A stretch of DNA of 60,871 nt, from NCBI GenBank assembly GCA_011524535.1, contig WTKD01000012.1, positions 1-60,871 of the forward strand. The letters run 5' to 3'. The notes beneath the pieces are model-generated. The model did not search any database and was not told the origin of the DNA. It saw nothing but the letters and a program-made list of their open reading frames with translations. The DNA comes from Spirochaetaceae bacterium (GTDB lineage: Bacteria; Spirochaetota; Spirochaetia; WTKD01). The translations under genes were made by a program, and so were the position numbers. Numbering within the stretch: the first letter of the stretch is position 1; the number at the start of each line of letters is the position of its first letter. Positions 45,404 through 54,505 of this stretch are shown here, piece after piece.

Positions 45404-45957
45404 CGTTTTTAGCGTTTTTGGTGACTATTTCTTGTTCGGTACTTTCCGGAATTATTGTATACGCTGTTATGCAAAGAAAATTGCGTTCATCTGGACATAT
45501 AAAGCAGATGTTGAAGGTAGTGCAAGATGAAATCGCCGAATTGGTTGGAGAAGTTAATTCTGTTACAGACAGAAATATTACCATGGTTGATGACCGAATG
45601 AAACAGTTGCGTTTATTATTGCGACGTTCGGAAGATATTGCGAGAGAACATAAGGAACAACAGGATGCACTCACTTCTGTGTTGAGACATGCGCAAGAGC
45701 TGTCTCTAGAACATACTGAAATACAAGAAGAAAAACCAGATAATAGGATTAAGGTACCAGAACACATTCAATCAAATATAGAACTCGAAGATGAGATTTC
45801 AGATCAGCCTTTGGATAATCTCATTGTCAGTTTATATTATTCACAGGGCCTGTCTGCTCGTGAGATAGCTAGTGAACTCTCGATTTCTGAAACAGAAGTC
45901 GAAACAGCTTTGCTATTCTACGAGTACAAACACAAAATAAAGAAAGAAGGAACCTGA
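45400..45957 (+). CDS. Membrane-anchored protein with coiled coil and C-terminal HTH
   Basis: A 185-residue protein with an N-terminal transmembrane helix (about residues 3-24), a coiled coil (about 35-110) and a C-terminal helix-turn-helix-like segment, LYYSQGLSAREIASELSISE (about residues 147-166), in the style of DUF6115 proteins. A membrane-tethered HTH protein could link envelope state to DNA, or the HTH may serve protein contacts. It lies between the DUF342 gene set and rmuC. Confidence 0.75.
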   Translation: MTFLAFLVTISCSVLSGIIVYAVMQRKLRSSGHIKQMLKVVQDEIAELVGEVNSVTDRNITMVDDRMKQLRLLLRRSEDIAREHKEQQDALTSVLRHAQELSLEHTEIQEEKPDNRIKVPEHIQSNIELEDEISDQPLDNLIVSLYYSQGLSAREIASELSISETEVETALLFYEYKHKIKKEGT

Positions 45958-47213
45958 TGATGGCTGAATTTCAAGTAATATTGGGGGGAATTGTAGGGGT
46001 ATTAGCGGGGTGGCTAGTGGGATACTATGTTATGCGCGGAACATTCCTCAGGCGTGAAACAGAATTACGAGAAACAATTGCTCATCTCAAAGCAAGTAAA
46101 ACCAATGTTCAAGCACAGTACGAACGACAACAAGAATTGTTTAACCATGTCCAAGAGAGTTTAGGAAAGCAGTTCAAATTGTTATCCATGGAATTGTATG
46201 AAAAGAAAAGCAAACAAATGGAAACCCAGAGCAAGCAGACATTGGGGCAAGTTCTTGAGCCATTTCAACTGCAATTGAAACAATTTCAAGATGTTGTCAG
46301 GCAAAATAGCCGAGCCGAAGCAAACGAACGGGGGCAGTTGAAACAGGCATTGAGCCAACTCCTTGATTTAAACCAACAACTCAGCAGGAGGGCAGAAAAT
46401 CTTACGAATGCCCTGACCAGCTCTTCAAAAGTACAAGGAACCTGGGGGGAAATTCAGTTAGAGCGCATACTTGAGACTTCTGGTCTAACGAAAGATCGAG
46501 AATACCGAACACAAGTTACTTTGAAAACAGGTGAAGGCAGGGTGCAAAGACCCGATGTTGTTGTATATCTTCCGAATAAACGTGAGATCATCATTGATGC
46601 AAAGGTTTCCCTAACAGCGTATGAACAGTATATGTCCACGGAAGAGTTAGAAAAGAAAAAAATGCATATAGATATGCACGTAAAATCGGTTAAAAACCAC
46701 ATACAAGAGCTTACGAAGAAGGAATACCATACTTTACTGAGATCTACAGTGGAAATAGTATTTATGTTTGTTCCGATAGATGGAGCTATGATTCTTGCTA
46801 GCAGTCATGATCCAGATTTATATCAATATGCTCTAGAAAGAAATATAGTATTGCTTAGCCCGTCCACTTTGATTCCGGCACTTCGTATCGTGGAGCAAAT
46901 ATGGCGACATGAAAAGCAATCTGAGAACGCCAGACTTATAGTAAAGAGCGCCAGTAAGATGCTCGATAAGTTTTCTTTATTTGTCGATGATCTCACCCAA
47001 GTAGGTAAGCGATTAGAATCTGCTCAGTCATATCATTCCACAGCGATGAAGAAATTGGCTAGTGGGAGAGGAAATCTCATTCAGTCAGCAAAAAAACTCA
47101 AAGAAATGGGCGTGTCTACTAGAAAATCATTGTCGATGGAAGAAACTTCCTATGAGGAGGCATCTATTGGCGTGTTAGACGATTCTGAAGACGAGGAAAA
47201 GTCGTTGTTTTAA
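45957..47213 (+). CDS. rmuC: DNA recombination protein RmuC homologue
   Basis: A 418-residue protein with an N-terminal membrane anchor (about residues 6-26), a coiled coil (30-150) and the RmuC nuclease-like domain: GTWGEIQLERILETSGL (about 162-178), RPDVVVYLPNKREIIIDAKV (about 198-217) and VFMFVPIDGA. The E...PD...DAK residues fit a PD-(D/E)XK fold. RmuC limits inversions at short inverted repeats in E. coli. Its stop overlaps, tail to tail, the convergent ABC transporter gene by 4 bases. A start at 45960 is equally possible. Confidence 0.93.
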   Translation: MMAEFQVILGGIVGVLAGWLVGYYVMRGTFLRRETELRETIAHLKASKTNVQAQYERQQELFNHVQESLGKQFKLLSMELYEKKSKQMETQSKQTLGQVLEPFQLQLKQFQDVVRQNSRAEANERGQLKQALSQLLDLNQQLSRRAENLTNALTSSSKVQGTWGEIQLERILETSGLTKDREYRTQVTLKTGEGRVQRPDVVVYLPNKREIIIDAKVSLTAYEQYMSTEELEKKKMHIDMHVKSVKNHIQELTKKEYHTLLRSTVEIVFMFVPIDGAMILASSHDPDLYQYALERNIVLLSPSTLIPALRIVEQIWRHEKQSENARLIVKSASKMLDKFSLFVDDLTQVGKRLESAQSYHSTAMKKLASGRGNLIQSAKKLKEMGVSTRKSLSMEETSYEEASIGVLDDSEDEEKSLF

Positions 47214-48826
47214 GATTCTTGGGGGTGCTCTGAGGACCAGTGAATACTTGGGATCATGTCGATCAATTGTTTCCCATATATTGAGCTTGGTTTCTGGAAA
47301 AATGTTCGGGAATTGGCTGATTCGACAAGTTTTCCTTTATTCAGTACCACGATGGTCTCGCACATCGATTGGACGACCGGAAGGTCATGACTTATAAAAA
47401 CAAGTGTAAAACCGATTTGTTTTTGTAGTTTCTTTATAAGATCGAGTATAACTTGTTGTACAGACACATCTAGAGCCGAGGTAGGTTCGTCGCAGATCAG
47501 TATTGTTGGATCTACCGAGAGTGCCCGTGCGATGACAATACGCTGTTTTTGCCCGCCTGAGAATTCTCTGGGCAACCTCCTCATAGATTGCTCTGGCATC
47601 TCAACCAATCTCAATAGCTCAGTCGATTTTTCAAACAATTGTTTATGGGTAAGAGAGGTGTTGCCCTTGTGTAAAGCTTCAAACAGGTGCTGTTGAATTG
47701 TCATTCTTTGGTTTAGTGAGGAATGAGGATCTTGAAATACCATTTGAACCTTGGTTCTAAGATTCTTTGGAAAATTTGCTTTACTTTTAACCTGGGTGCC
47801 TGCAATGGTGAGGTTTCCTGACTGAATGCGCTGAATTCCTGTGAGTAATTTCGCTATTGTCGTTTTTCCTGAACCCGACTCACCAACAATGCCCACCGAT
47901 TCACCCTCATGAACCGTCAAATTAATATCGAATAATGCCATTTTTTGAGATCGTTTGAATAAAGAAGAATCTTTGTATGCATGGAAAAGATTCCTGATCT
48001 CAATAATGGGTTTTTCAAAATTGCTTGTTATACCGCTGCTGCTGTCAATTTTAGGAACAGCCTGGATTAGTTTTTTTGAATAGTCTTCTTTTGGGTGAGA
48101 TAAAACATGGGATGTCTTTCCTCGTTCAACAATATTACCATCTTTCATAACTAGCAACTTGTCGGTGATTTGTGACACTACCCCCATGTTGTGGGTAATG
48201 AGTAAAATTGCTAGTTTTTCCGACCTACTAAGGTTATGCAGCAATTTTATGATTTGGTATTGAGTCGACACATCTAGGGCTGTTACTGGTTCATCAGCTA
48301 TCAGTAATGCTGGATTTGCTGATAATGCGAGGGCAATTACAACTCGTTGCCGTTGTCCTCCAGATAATTGATGAGGATAGGAATCCCGAATACGCGCAAG
48401 GTCTGTAAGTTCTACTCGAGACAGGAGATTGCTTATTCGCTCTTGCAATTGGGGTTTAGTCAGTTGTGATTCGTTCACACGAAGCGTTTCTAGCATATGT
48501 TCTTCGATTGTTAACAAGGGGTTGAGCGAAGTAGTGTGTTCTTGAAAGATTATGCTCATTCGCTTTCCGCGTACAGTATGCCATTGTGTTTCATTGAGTG
48601 AGTGCAGGGGAATATCTTCAAGATATATATTCCCTTTCATTTCGGTGCGTGTAGGAAGCAATCCTGCTACGGCGAGACCGATGCTTGATTTTCCTGCTCC
48701 TGATTCACCTACAACGCCAAGAATTTCTCCTGAATTCATTGTAAGATCAATGTCTTTGACGGCTTTCGTTTGGGATGCCCCGCTAACATAGGATATTTCA
48801 AGAGATTCAATCGAGAGTAATGACAT
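47210..48826 (-). CDS. Peptide-type ABC importer, fused double ATPase
   Basis: A 538-residue protein with two ABC ATPase domains in one chain (GsiA/YejF plan). Domain 1: Walker A GESGAGKSSIG, signature LSGGQRQRVVIALAL, Walker B LLIADEPVTALDVS. Domain 2: GESGSGKTTIAKLL, FSGGQKQRIVIARAL, ILICDEPTSALDVS. It energises the two permeases upstream. The ATG at 48826 overlaps the permease stop (TAATG); the frame can be extended to 48937, but only into the permease gene. It is last in its operon, on the opposite strand to rmuC. Confidence 0.95.
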   Translation of the reverse strand: MSLLSIESLEISYVSGASQTKAVKDIDLTMNSGEILGVVGESGAGKSSIGLAVAGLLPTRTEMKGNIYLEDIPLHSLNETQWHTVRGKRMSIIFQEHTTSLNPLLTIEEHMLETLRVNESQLTKPQLQERISNLLSRVELTDLARIRDSYPHQLSGGQRQRVVIALALSANPALLIADEPVTALDVSTQYQIIKLLHNLSRSEKLAILLITHNMGVVSQITDKLLVMKDGNIVERGKTSHVLSHPKEDYSKKLIQAVPKIDSSSGITSNFEKPIIEIRNLFHAYKDSSLFKRSQKMALFDINLTVHEGESVGIVGESGSGKTTIAKLLTGIQRIQSGNLTIAGTQVKSKANFPKNLRTKVQMVFQDPHSSLNQRMTIQQHLFEALHKGNTSLTHKQLFEKSTELLRLVEMPEQSMRRLPREFSGGQKQRIVIARALSVDPTILICDEPTSALDVSVQQVILDLIKKLQKQIGFTLVFISHDLPVVQSMCETIVVLNKGKLVESANSRTFFQKPSSIYGKQLIDMIPSIHWSSEHPQES

Positions 48827-49725
48827 TATCGCAGAAGATCTCCGGTATTTAATTGATGAGCAAGCCAATCGGCCAATATGTTCAAACTGAGGATGAACAA
48901 GGCAAGAACCAGGGTGGGAAAGACGATTAGCCACCATTGTCCCGAGTATATAAAACGGACCCCCTCGCGAACCATACTGCCAAGTGAGGGAACATGTGGG
49001 GGAAGGCCTACACCGAGAAAAGAAAGGGTTGACTCAAGAAGTATGGCTGTAGCACTTTCAACGGTTGAGATTACAATAATTGGGTTGATTACATTGGGTA
49101 GTATATGCCGAAGAACGATGCGTGTATGAGATAATCCTAGGAGTTTTGCAGCGTGTACGTATTCTTTTTGTGTTTCTATCATCGTCGTGACACGAACTGT
49201 CCTGGCGTATAAAACCCATGATGCGAAAGCGATTGAAAATACTAGCACTGGAAAGGCAATATTCTCATGACGCTCTGGAGGAACGAGAGCTCGAGCAATG
49301 CCGTCTGCCATGAGGGCCATAAGAATTGCTGGTAATGCAAGTTTGATGTCTACAATACGCATCAACAACGTATCCAGGATACTTCCCACATATCCAGCAA
49401 AGAATCCAATAATGCATCCTGCGATGAGAGCGGTGGATACACTCAAGAAGGCAACGAGGGCCGAAAGCTGAACACCGTAGATCAACATCGACAATATGTC
49501 ACGCCCAAGATTATCTGTACCAAGAATAAACCGGCTATCTGAATTTTCGAGCCAGAGGGGCGGAAGATTTGCATCGGAGAGATCGTAACTTGTTTGTGAC
49601 GTTACGTCGTGGGGAGCGATCCAGGGGGCAAATACAGATACGATAATAAATAAGCATTGCAGCACAATTGTTATCAATACCAATACAGGAATTTTTCTTA
49701 TTTTTGATATGAAATTTGCTACCAT
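48826..49725 (-). CDS. Peptide-type ABC importer permease, DppC-like
   Basis: A 299-residue inner-membrane permease with about six helices. The N-terminal region has the usual FAPWIAPHDVT and RFILGTDNLGRDILSMLIYG segments of the DppC/OppC class. The EAA loop reads YVHAAKLLGLSHTRIVLRHI followed by LPN. The ATG at 49725 overlaps the dppB-like stop (TGATG). Substrate could be dipeptides, oligopeptides, glutathione or nickel, and the sequence alone does not decide. Confidence 0.94.
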   Translation of the reverse strand: MVANFISKIRKIPVLVLITIVLQCLFIIVSVFAPWIAPHDVTSQTSYDLSDANLPPLWLENSDSRFILGTDNLGRDILSMLIYGVQLSALVAFLSVSTALIAGCIIGFFAGYVGSILDTLLMRIVDIKLALPAILMALMADGIARALVPPERHENIAFPVLVFSIAFASWVLYARTVRVTTMIETQKEYVHAAKLLGLSHTRIVLRHILPNVINPIIVISTVESATAILLESTLSFLGVGLPPHVPSLGSMVREGVRFIYSGQWWLIVFPTLVLALFILSLNILADWLAHQLNTGDLLR

Positions 49726-50711
49726 CACGAGCCTTGCAAGGCCTTTGCTGAAAGCCTAGGGTCTAGAAAATAGCTAATAATATCCACACATAAAGTGACC
49801 CCAGTGAAAAAGAAGGCAACCAACATTAAATACGTGGACATAATTGGGATATCTACATTTTGAACAGCCTCAATAAACAATAATCCTAGACCGGGCCATT
49901 GGAATACACTTTCTGTCACGACCGAGAATGCTATAAGAGATCCAAACTGAACACCTAGTATATTTAGCAGGGGGACAAGTGTATTTTTTATAACATATTT
50001 CTTTCTGATTTGAGGCCAAGGAATACCACGGGCTCGCGCAAATTGAATATATTCTTTTTGCAGGATACTCAACGTTTCACTACGAGTAAGGCGTATAATT
50101 ATTCCTGCCTGAAAGCAGCCCAATGTCAGGGAAGGTAGAATAATGGAACGCAAACCAGAAAGACTGAGCAAACCAGTCTTCCAGATCCCCAAATCGACTA
50201 CCATCCCGCGCCCAAATGCAGGAAATATCGGAATAATCACAGCGAACAGAAGAATTAGACATGCTCCAGTAACGAATGTAGGGGTCGACATCCCGACTAG
50301 AGAGAACAATATAAGAGCAGATGAACGCTTTGATTGGTTTTTAATAGATGTATATACACCTATGGGGATACCAATGACAAGAGAAACCAGCATAGCGACA
50401 ATCGCTAATTCGAGTGTGGCTGGAAGCCTGTTAAGAATAAGTTCAGAAACTTCTGTTTTGTAGAAAAATGAAACGCCCCAGCGACCATTGATGACGCTAA
50501 AAAGAAAACGTAAGTATTGAACTATGGGAGAGTCTGTTAGTCCAAGACTCTCCCGTAATTGCTCTCGCTGTTCAACGGTCATTTCAACCGAAGTAAGCAC
50601 CGAGAGAGGATCACCAACGTACTGAAACAGCGTAAAAGAAAGGAGTCCAACAGCAAGTACCACAAAAAAAGACTGTAGGATTCTCTTTCCAATATACGCT
50701 GAGAAGTTCAT
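49725..50711 (-). CDS. Peptide-type ABC importer permease, DppB-like
   Basis: A 328-residue permease with six helices, N-terminal helix YIGKRILQSFFVVLAVGLLS, and the EAA-type loop YIQFARARGIPWPQIRKKYV (about residues 220-239). The DppB-class end with SYFLDPRL is present. It starts 4 bases after the binding-protein stop and overlaps the DppC-like gene. Confidence 0.94.
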   Translation of the reverse strand: MNFSAYIGKRILQSFFVVLAVGLLSFTLFQYVGDPLSVLTSVEMTVEQREQLRESLGLTDSPIVQYLRFLFSVINGRWGVSFFYKTEVSELILNRLPATLELAIVAMLVSLVIGIPIGVYTSIKNQSKRSSALILFSLVGMSTPTFVTGACLILLFAVIIPIFPAFGRGMVVDLGIWKTGLLSLSGLRSIILPSLTLGCFQAGIIIRLTRSETLSILQKEYIQFARARGIPWPQIRKKYVIKNTLVPLLNILGVQFGSLIAFSVVTESVFQWPGLGLLFIEAVQNVDIPIMSTYLMLVAFFFTGVTLCVDIISYFLDPRLSAKALQGS

Positions 50712-50715
50712 AATG

Positions 50716-52329
50716 TTAGTTTACTGTAACGTAGCGCAAGTCCAGAGTATCGTCAGCCCTCAATATGGCATCTATATTCTTACTTACTCCCCATAATAAG
50801 GGTTGTGTATACAAAGGAATATAAGAAAAGTCTTCCTTGGCGATTGATAGCGCCTCTCTAATTAGAGAGTTCCTTAATTCAGAATCAAGCTCTGAGCCAA
50901 CTTGCTGCGTAATCTCGTTGATTCTTGGGTTTTCATAAGCTCCAATATTGTATACTCCAAGACCATCGCCTATCGTACGCGAAGAAATCAAATCGGATAA
51001 CACGCTATAGCCGTCAAGCGCAGCTGGACCCCAGCCGAGCATGTAGAAGCTAGTATTATAATCGCCTTGCCGGAAAATCCTCGAAAAATGCTGTGTTCGA
51101 GTTCGAGCTGAAACGGTTACGTCGATACCAATCTGTCCGAGGTAGTTTGCTACGGCCTGACCAACATCTTCATCTTTCACATACCTATCATTGGGTACGT
51201 CGAGGGTGACCGAAAATCCATCGGGATATCCAGCTTCAGCGAGTAGGCTTTTTGCTTTTTCGGGATTGTACTCATATGGTTGGTTTAATTCCTCGTCATA
51301 TCCTGTGGTGCCCGGGGGTAACAAAGTTCCTGCTGGTTTGACGGAGTTGTAGAATATTTTTTCGTTGATTGTATCTCGATCAATTGCTAGATTGACAGCT
51401 TCACGAACGCGTATATCTTTGAAAGGATTGCTACCTTGACCCTCCCCACCAATCAATTCTTCACGTAATTGGTCGAGTCCAAGAAAAATGGTACGGGCTT
51501 CAAGGCCTGTTAGCACATCGATACTGTCATTATCTTGAAAATTAACCCAGTCGCTTACAGGAAAAGGAATGATGAGATCAACATCGCCGGAGAGTATAGA
51601 AGCCACTCTGGTGCTATCTTCCCCAATGGCTACATAGGAAGCGCGGTCGATATTGGTTACAAGGTCCTCAGCACCCCAATAGCCTTCAAAACGTTCAAGA
51701 TGGATGGTTCCTGAAGGATCAAACTCTGCTAGGGAAAAAGGACCTGTACCGTTTACGTTTCTTGTTATATAAGATGTTTCGGTATCGGTTGCAGATGCTG
51801 GTTCTTCGACGCCAACTTCCTTTGCCCAGTCTTCATCAATAATAAGCAAGCTCGCAATCGTTGCAGGAAGAATTGGGTCTGGAGTTCCCGTGTCTACGAT
51901 TACCGTATAATCATCTTGTGCCGTAACATTTTTTATACGTGCGACAACAGATGCTGGATCATCGGCTTTTTTTGCACGTTCCCAACTAAAGACAACATCG
52001 CTGGCGGTAAAGGAATGTCCTTCGTGGAATGAAACGCCCTGACGAAGGGTGAATTCCCATTCAGAATCTGAGATCGTTCTCCATGATGTTGCCAAGGCAG
52101 GTACAATTTCGAAGGATTCTGAATCACGAATGGTGAGTCCTTCATAGACATTTTGTAGGAAGCCAAGAACAAAGGTTGACGCAATATTATGGGGTTCAAA
52201 ACTTGAAAATGCTCCCCTAGTGGCCCATGTAAATTCTTTTTCTGCAGCTATCTCTTGCGATCCTGCAGAAACAAAGATGAAAGTTGTAGCAATCACCAAT
52301 ACCAATAAGATACTATCTTTCTTTATCAT
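50716..52329 (-). CDS. Peptide-type ABC importer substrate-binding protein (SBP_bac_5)
   Basis: A 537-residue periplasmic binding protein of solute-binding family 5. It has a signal peptide (residues about 1-22, SILLVLVIATTFIFVSA). Family segments are FLQNVYEGLTIRD, FTLRQGVSFHEGHSFTASDV, VREAVNLAIDRDTIN and AEAGYPDGF. No Cys follows the signal peptide, so it should be soluble periplasmic rather than a lipoprotein. It is first gene of the minus-strand operon, with AGAGGAAAAT before the ATG. Confidence 0.95.
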   Translation of the reverse strand: MIKKDSILLVLVIATTFIFVSAGSQEIAAEKEFTWATRGAFSSFEPHNIASTFVLGFLQNVYEGLTIRDSESFEIVPALATSWRTISDSEWEFTLRQGVSFHEGHSFTASDVVFSWERAKKADDPASVVARIKNVTAQDDYTVIVDTGTPDPILPATIASLLIIDEDWAKEVGVEEPASATDTETSYITRNVNGTGPFSLAEFDPSGTIHLERFEGYWGAEDLVTNIDRASYVAIGEDSTRVASILSGDVDLIIPFPVSDWVNFQDNDSIDVLTGLEARTIFLGLDQLREELIGGEGQGSNPFKDIRVREAVNLAIDRDTINEKIFYNSVKPAGTLLPPGTTGYDEELNQPYEYNPEKAKSLLAEAGYPDGFSVTLDVPNDRYVKDEDVGQAVANYLGQIGIDVTVSARTRTQHFSRIFRQGDYNTSFYMLGWGPAALDGYSVLSDLISSRTIGDGLGVYNIGAYENPRINEITQQVGSELDSELRNSLIREALSIAKEDFSYIPLYTQPLLWGVSKNIDAILRADDTLDLRYVTVN

Positions 52330-52434
52330 ATTTTCCTCTATAAATAATATATAAATTTGATGGTACTTTTTAAAATTTCTATTTCGTATTTTTTATCATT
52401 GATGACAGGTTTTCTGCCTTGTTTATATACATTG

Positions 52435-52452
52435 TGTCCCAACAAAGGGACA
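52435..52452. repeat. Inverted repeat TGTCCC/GGGACA in divergent region
   Basis: A perfect 6-base inverted repeat with a 6-base AACAAA loop. It lies 106 bases before the binding-protein start on the minus strand and 167 bases before the plus-strand start. It could be a regulator site for either operon. No U-run follows, so a terminator is unlikely. Confidence 0.55.
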
Positions 52453-52575
52453 TTCAAAAAAATGGAGAACATTTTTGTATACATTAGATGAGACCATATC
52501 GATATATTCCAATATACGCTGATAATAAACCTAATTGGTTCTTTTTGTCAATTGTGTGTGTACCCAAATACCTAT

Positions 52576-52592
52576 CTAAGGGATATACTTAG
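52576..52592. repeat. Inverted repeat CTAAG/CTTAG before TrpX-like gene
   Basis: CTAAG and CTTAG flank GGATATA, 26 bases before the ATG at 52619, at or just after the likely transcription start. The position suits a repressor operator or a small 5' UTR hairpin. The regulator is unknown. Confidence 0.45.
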
Positions 52593-52618
52593 GATAACAA
52601 ATAAAATTTGGGGGATTT

Positions 52619-53602
52619 ATGAAATATTCTTTTTTGTTGATAATCTGTGTATGTATTGCACCTAGTTTATTGTTTGCAAATGGAGCAAGCGAGACAGAGG
52701 AGCCGGAACAATACACTATTGGGTTTTCAAAAATTGTCGCACATCCTGCATTGGATGCGTTGGAAAAAGGTGTACAGGACGAGCTCTCCGAACAGGGAGT
52801 ATCGGCTCAATACGATTCACAAAATGCTAATGGAGATATAAATGCGGCTATTAGCATAGCGCAGAAATTTAGTTCTGACTCGGTTGATCTTGCTGTAGGG
52901 ATAGCAACACCAACTGCTCAGGCATTGGTTCAAGTACTTGAAGACACTCCGGTTGTATATACAGGAGTTACAGATCCGGTCGCTGCAGGCATTGTGAGTA
53001 GCTATGACAGAGGAGAAACAAATGTTACTGGAGTATCAGACAAAACGCCAGTAGAGGCCCAGTTGCAACTGTTAAAAGAGCTATTGCCCAATATGTCGAT
53101 TCTCGGTCATGTATATACAGGTAGTGAAGAAAATGCTGTACTGCTCGCCAAAGAGGCAGAGGCGGTTTCAGAAAAAATGGGACTTGAGTTTGTCAGCACA
53201 ACGGTTACGAATTCTTCTGAGGTCCGTTCGGCTGCTGAGTCAATTATTTCGCGAGTCGATGCTATTTATGTCAGCACAGATAATACGGTAGTTTCGGCAT
53301 TGCCATCCATCATAGAAGTGGCAGAAAACAACGATGTACCAATTCTATCGGCAGATCCTAGTTCAGCAAAGGATGGGGGTGTGCTTGTTGCCTGGGGCTT
53401 TGACTACTATAAGATGGGTCGAGCAACGGGTAGAATAGTTATAGATATCCTGGTGAATGGAGTGTCACCCGCAGAAATCCCAACCCAATACATGGTTAAG
53501 CCAAGCGATATTGAATTATTGATAAACACAAAGGTTGCAGAAACCTTGGGTATAACCATACCTACCCCGTTGCTAAATGAAGCTGAGATTATTGAAAAAT
53601 AG
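52619..53602 (+). CDS. ABC importer substrate-binding protein, TrpX/ABC_sub_bind type
   Basis: A 327-residue periplasmic binding protein with signal peptide ending LLFANGASE (cleavage near residue 21, no lipobox Cys). Family features of ABC_sub_bind (PF04392): GFSKIVAHPALDALEKGVQD, AIAQK-like AAISIAQKFSSDSVDLAVGI and VYTGVTDPVAAGIV. Relatives include TrpX for tryptophan and others of unknown ligand, so tryptophan is only a hypothesis. GGGGGA precedes the ATG. The permease follows after 3 bases. Confidence 0.92.
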   Translation: MKYSFLLIICVCIAPSLLFANGASETEEPEQYTIGFSKIVAHPALDALEKGVQDELSEQGVSAQYDSQNANGDINAAISIAQKFSSDSVDLAVGIATPTAQALVQVLEDTPVVYTGVTDPVAAGIVSSYDRGETNVTGVSDKTPVEAQLQLLKELLPNMSILGHVYTGSEENAVLLAKEAEAVSEKMGLEFVSTTVTNSSEVRSAAESIISRVDAIYVSTDNTVVSALPSIIEVAENNDVPILSADPSSAKDGGVLVAWGFDYYKMGRATGRIVIDILVNGVSPAEIPTQYMVKPSDIELLINTKVAETLGITIPTPLLNEAEIIEK

Positions 53603-53605
53603 TCG

Positions 53606-54505
53606 ATGATTTTTTCTATATTAACCGAGGGGCTCCTCTATGGAGGATTAAGCCTCTCGGTGTACCTATCGTTTAGATTGTTAAATTTTCCCGATCTTAC
53701 GATTGATGGGAGTTTTCCCCTCGGTGCTGTTATTGCGGCGAGCATGTTTGCTTCAGGATATTCAGCCATTGCCATATATCCGTTTGTTTTTTTTGCTGGT
53801 GTACTGGCTGGTATGATCACGGCAGCTATTCACAACAAATTTTCGGTTCCGCCCCTATTGGCTGGAATCATAACTATGACCATGTTGTATTCTGTAAATA
53901 TCAGGATACTTGGTAATAGATCAAATTTTCCACTTCTCAGAATAGATACCGCAATTTCTCGTTTCACCAACTTTGTTGAATCTTCTTTGCCAGAATTGTT
54001 TCAGGTTCTATCAAAAAATGGAATTCGTCTTTCTTATGTTCTTTTTGTGATAATTCTAATGATCGCCGTCGTCATATATCTGTTGTACACTCGTTTGGGG
54101 TTGGTGCTCAGAGCCATGGGGGACAATGAAAAGGTTGTTATTTCTTATGGATATAGTGTACGAAGGTTGAAGCTAGTGGGGATTGGGCTAGCAAATGGTA
54201 TCGCTGGTCTTATCGGTGCTCTGGTTGCTCAGAATCAAGGTTTTGCCGATGTAGGTATGGGGCGGGGAGTTATTATAGGGGCTTTGGTGTCGGTACTCAT
54301 AGGCGAGTTCATATTTAAAACAGACAAAATTTATTTTCAGGTATTACGCGTATTTATAGGAACAATTTTGTTTCAATCTATACTGTTCCTGGGCCGTTAT
54401 TATGGATATACCGTGCAATTGATACCCACCGATCTCCAACTACTTGTAGGGTTAACAATAATTTTTCTCCTTGCAATACAACAACTGCGAAAGAGGAACG
54501 CCTGA
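53606..54505 (+). CDS. ABC importer permease, TrpY-like
   Basis: A 299-residue membrane protein with about eight hydrophobic segments, in the branched-chain-amino-acid-type permease superfamily. Segments FRLLNFPDLTIDGSFPLGAV and MTMLYSVNIRILGNRSNFPL are typical of permeases that pair with ABC_sub_bind proteins. The stop overlaps the ATPase start (TGATG). Confidence 0.92.
   Translation: MIFSILTEGLLYGGLSLSVYLSFRLLNFPDLTIDGSFPLGAVIAASMFASGYSAIAIYPFVFFAGVLAGMITAAIHNKFSVPPLLAGIITMTMLYSVNIRILGNRSNFPLLRIDTAISRFTNFVESSLPELFQVLSKNGIRLSYVLFVIILMIAVVIYLLYTRLGLVLRAMGDNEKVVISYGYSVRRLKLVGIGLANGIAGLIGALVAQNQGFADVGMGRGVIIGALVSVLIGEFIFKTDKIYFQVLRVFIGTILFQSILFLGRYYGYTVQLIPTDLQLLVGLTIIFLLAIQQLRKRNA

Larger units (their letters stand above)
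52330..52618. promoter_or_regulatory. Divergent promoter region between the two ABC importers
   Basis: This 289-base AT-rich gap separates the minus-strand peptide importer from the plus-strand TrpXYZ-type importer and must hold both promoters. Visible are a perfect inverted repeat TGTCCC-aacaaa-GGGACA (52435-52452), an inverted repeat CTAAG-ggatata-CTTAG (52576-52592), and on the plus strand TTGTCA (52545-52550) with a weak -10 near 52569. No T-box, riboswitch or leader peptide was recognised. Confidence 0.6.

Noticed and set aside
52330-52618. T-box, tryptophan riboswitch or leader peptide for the TrpXYZ-type operon
   Set aside because: No T-box sequence, no run of Trp codons and no terminator-antiterminator structure could be seen.
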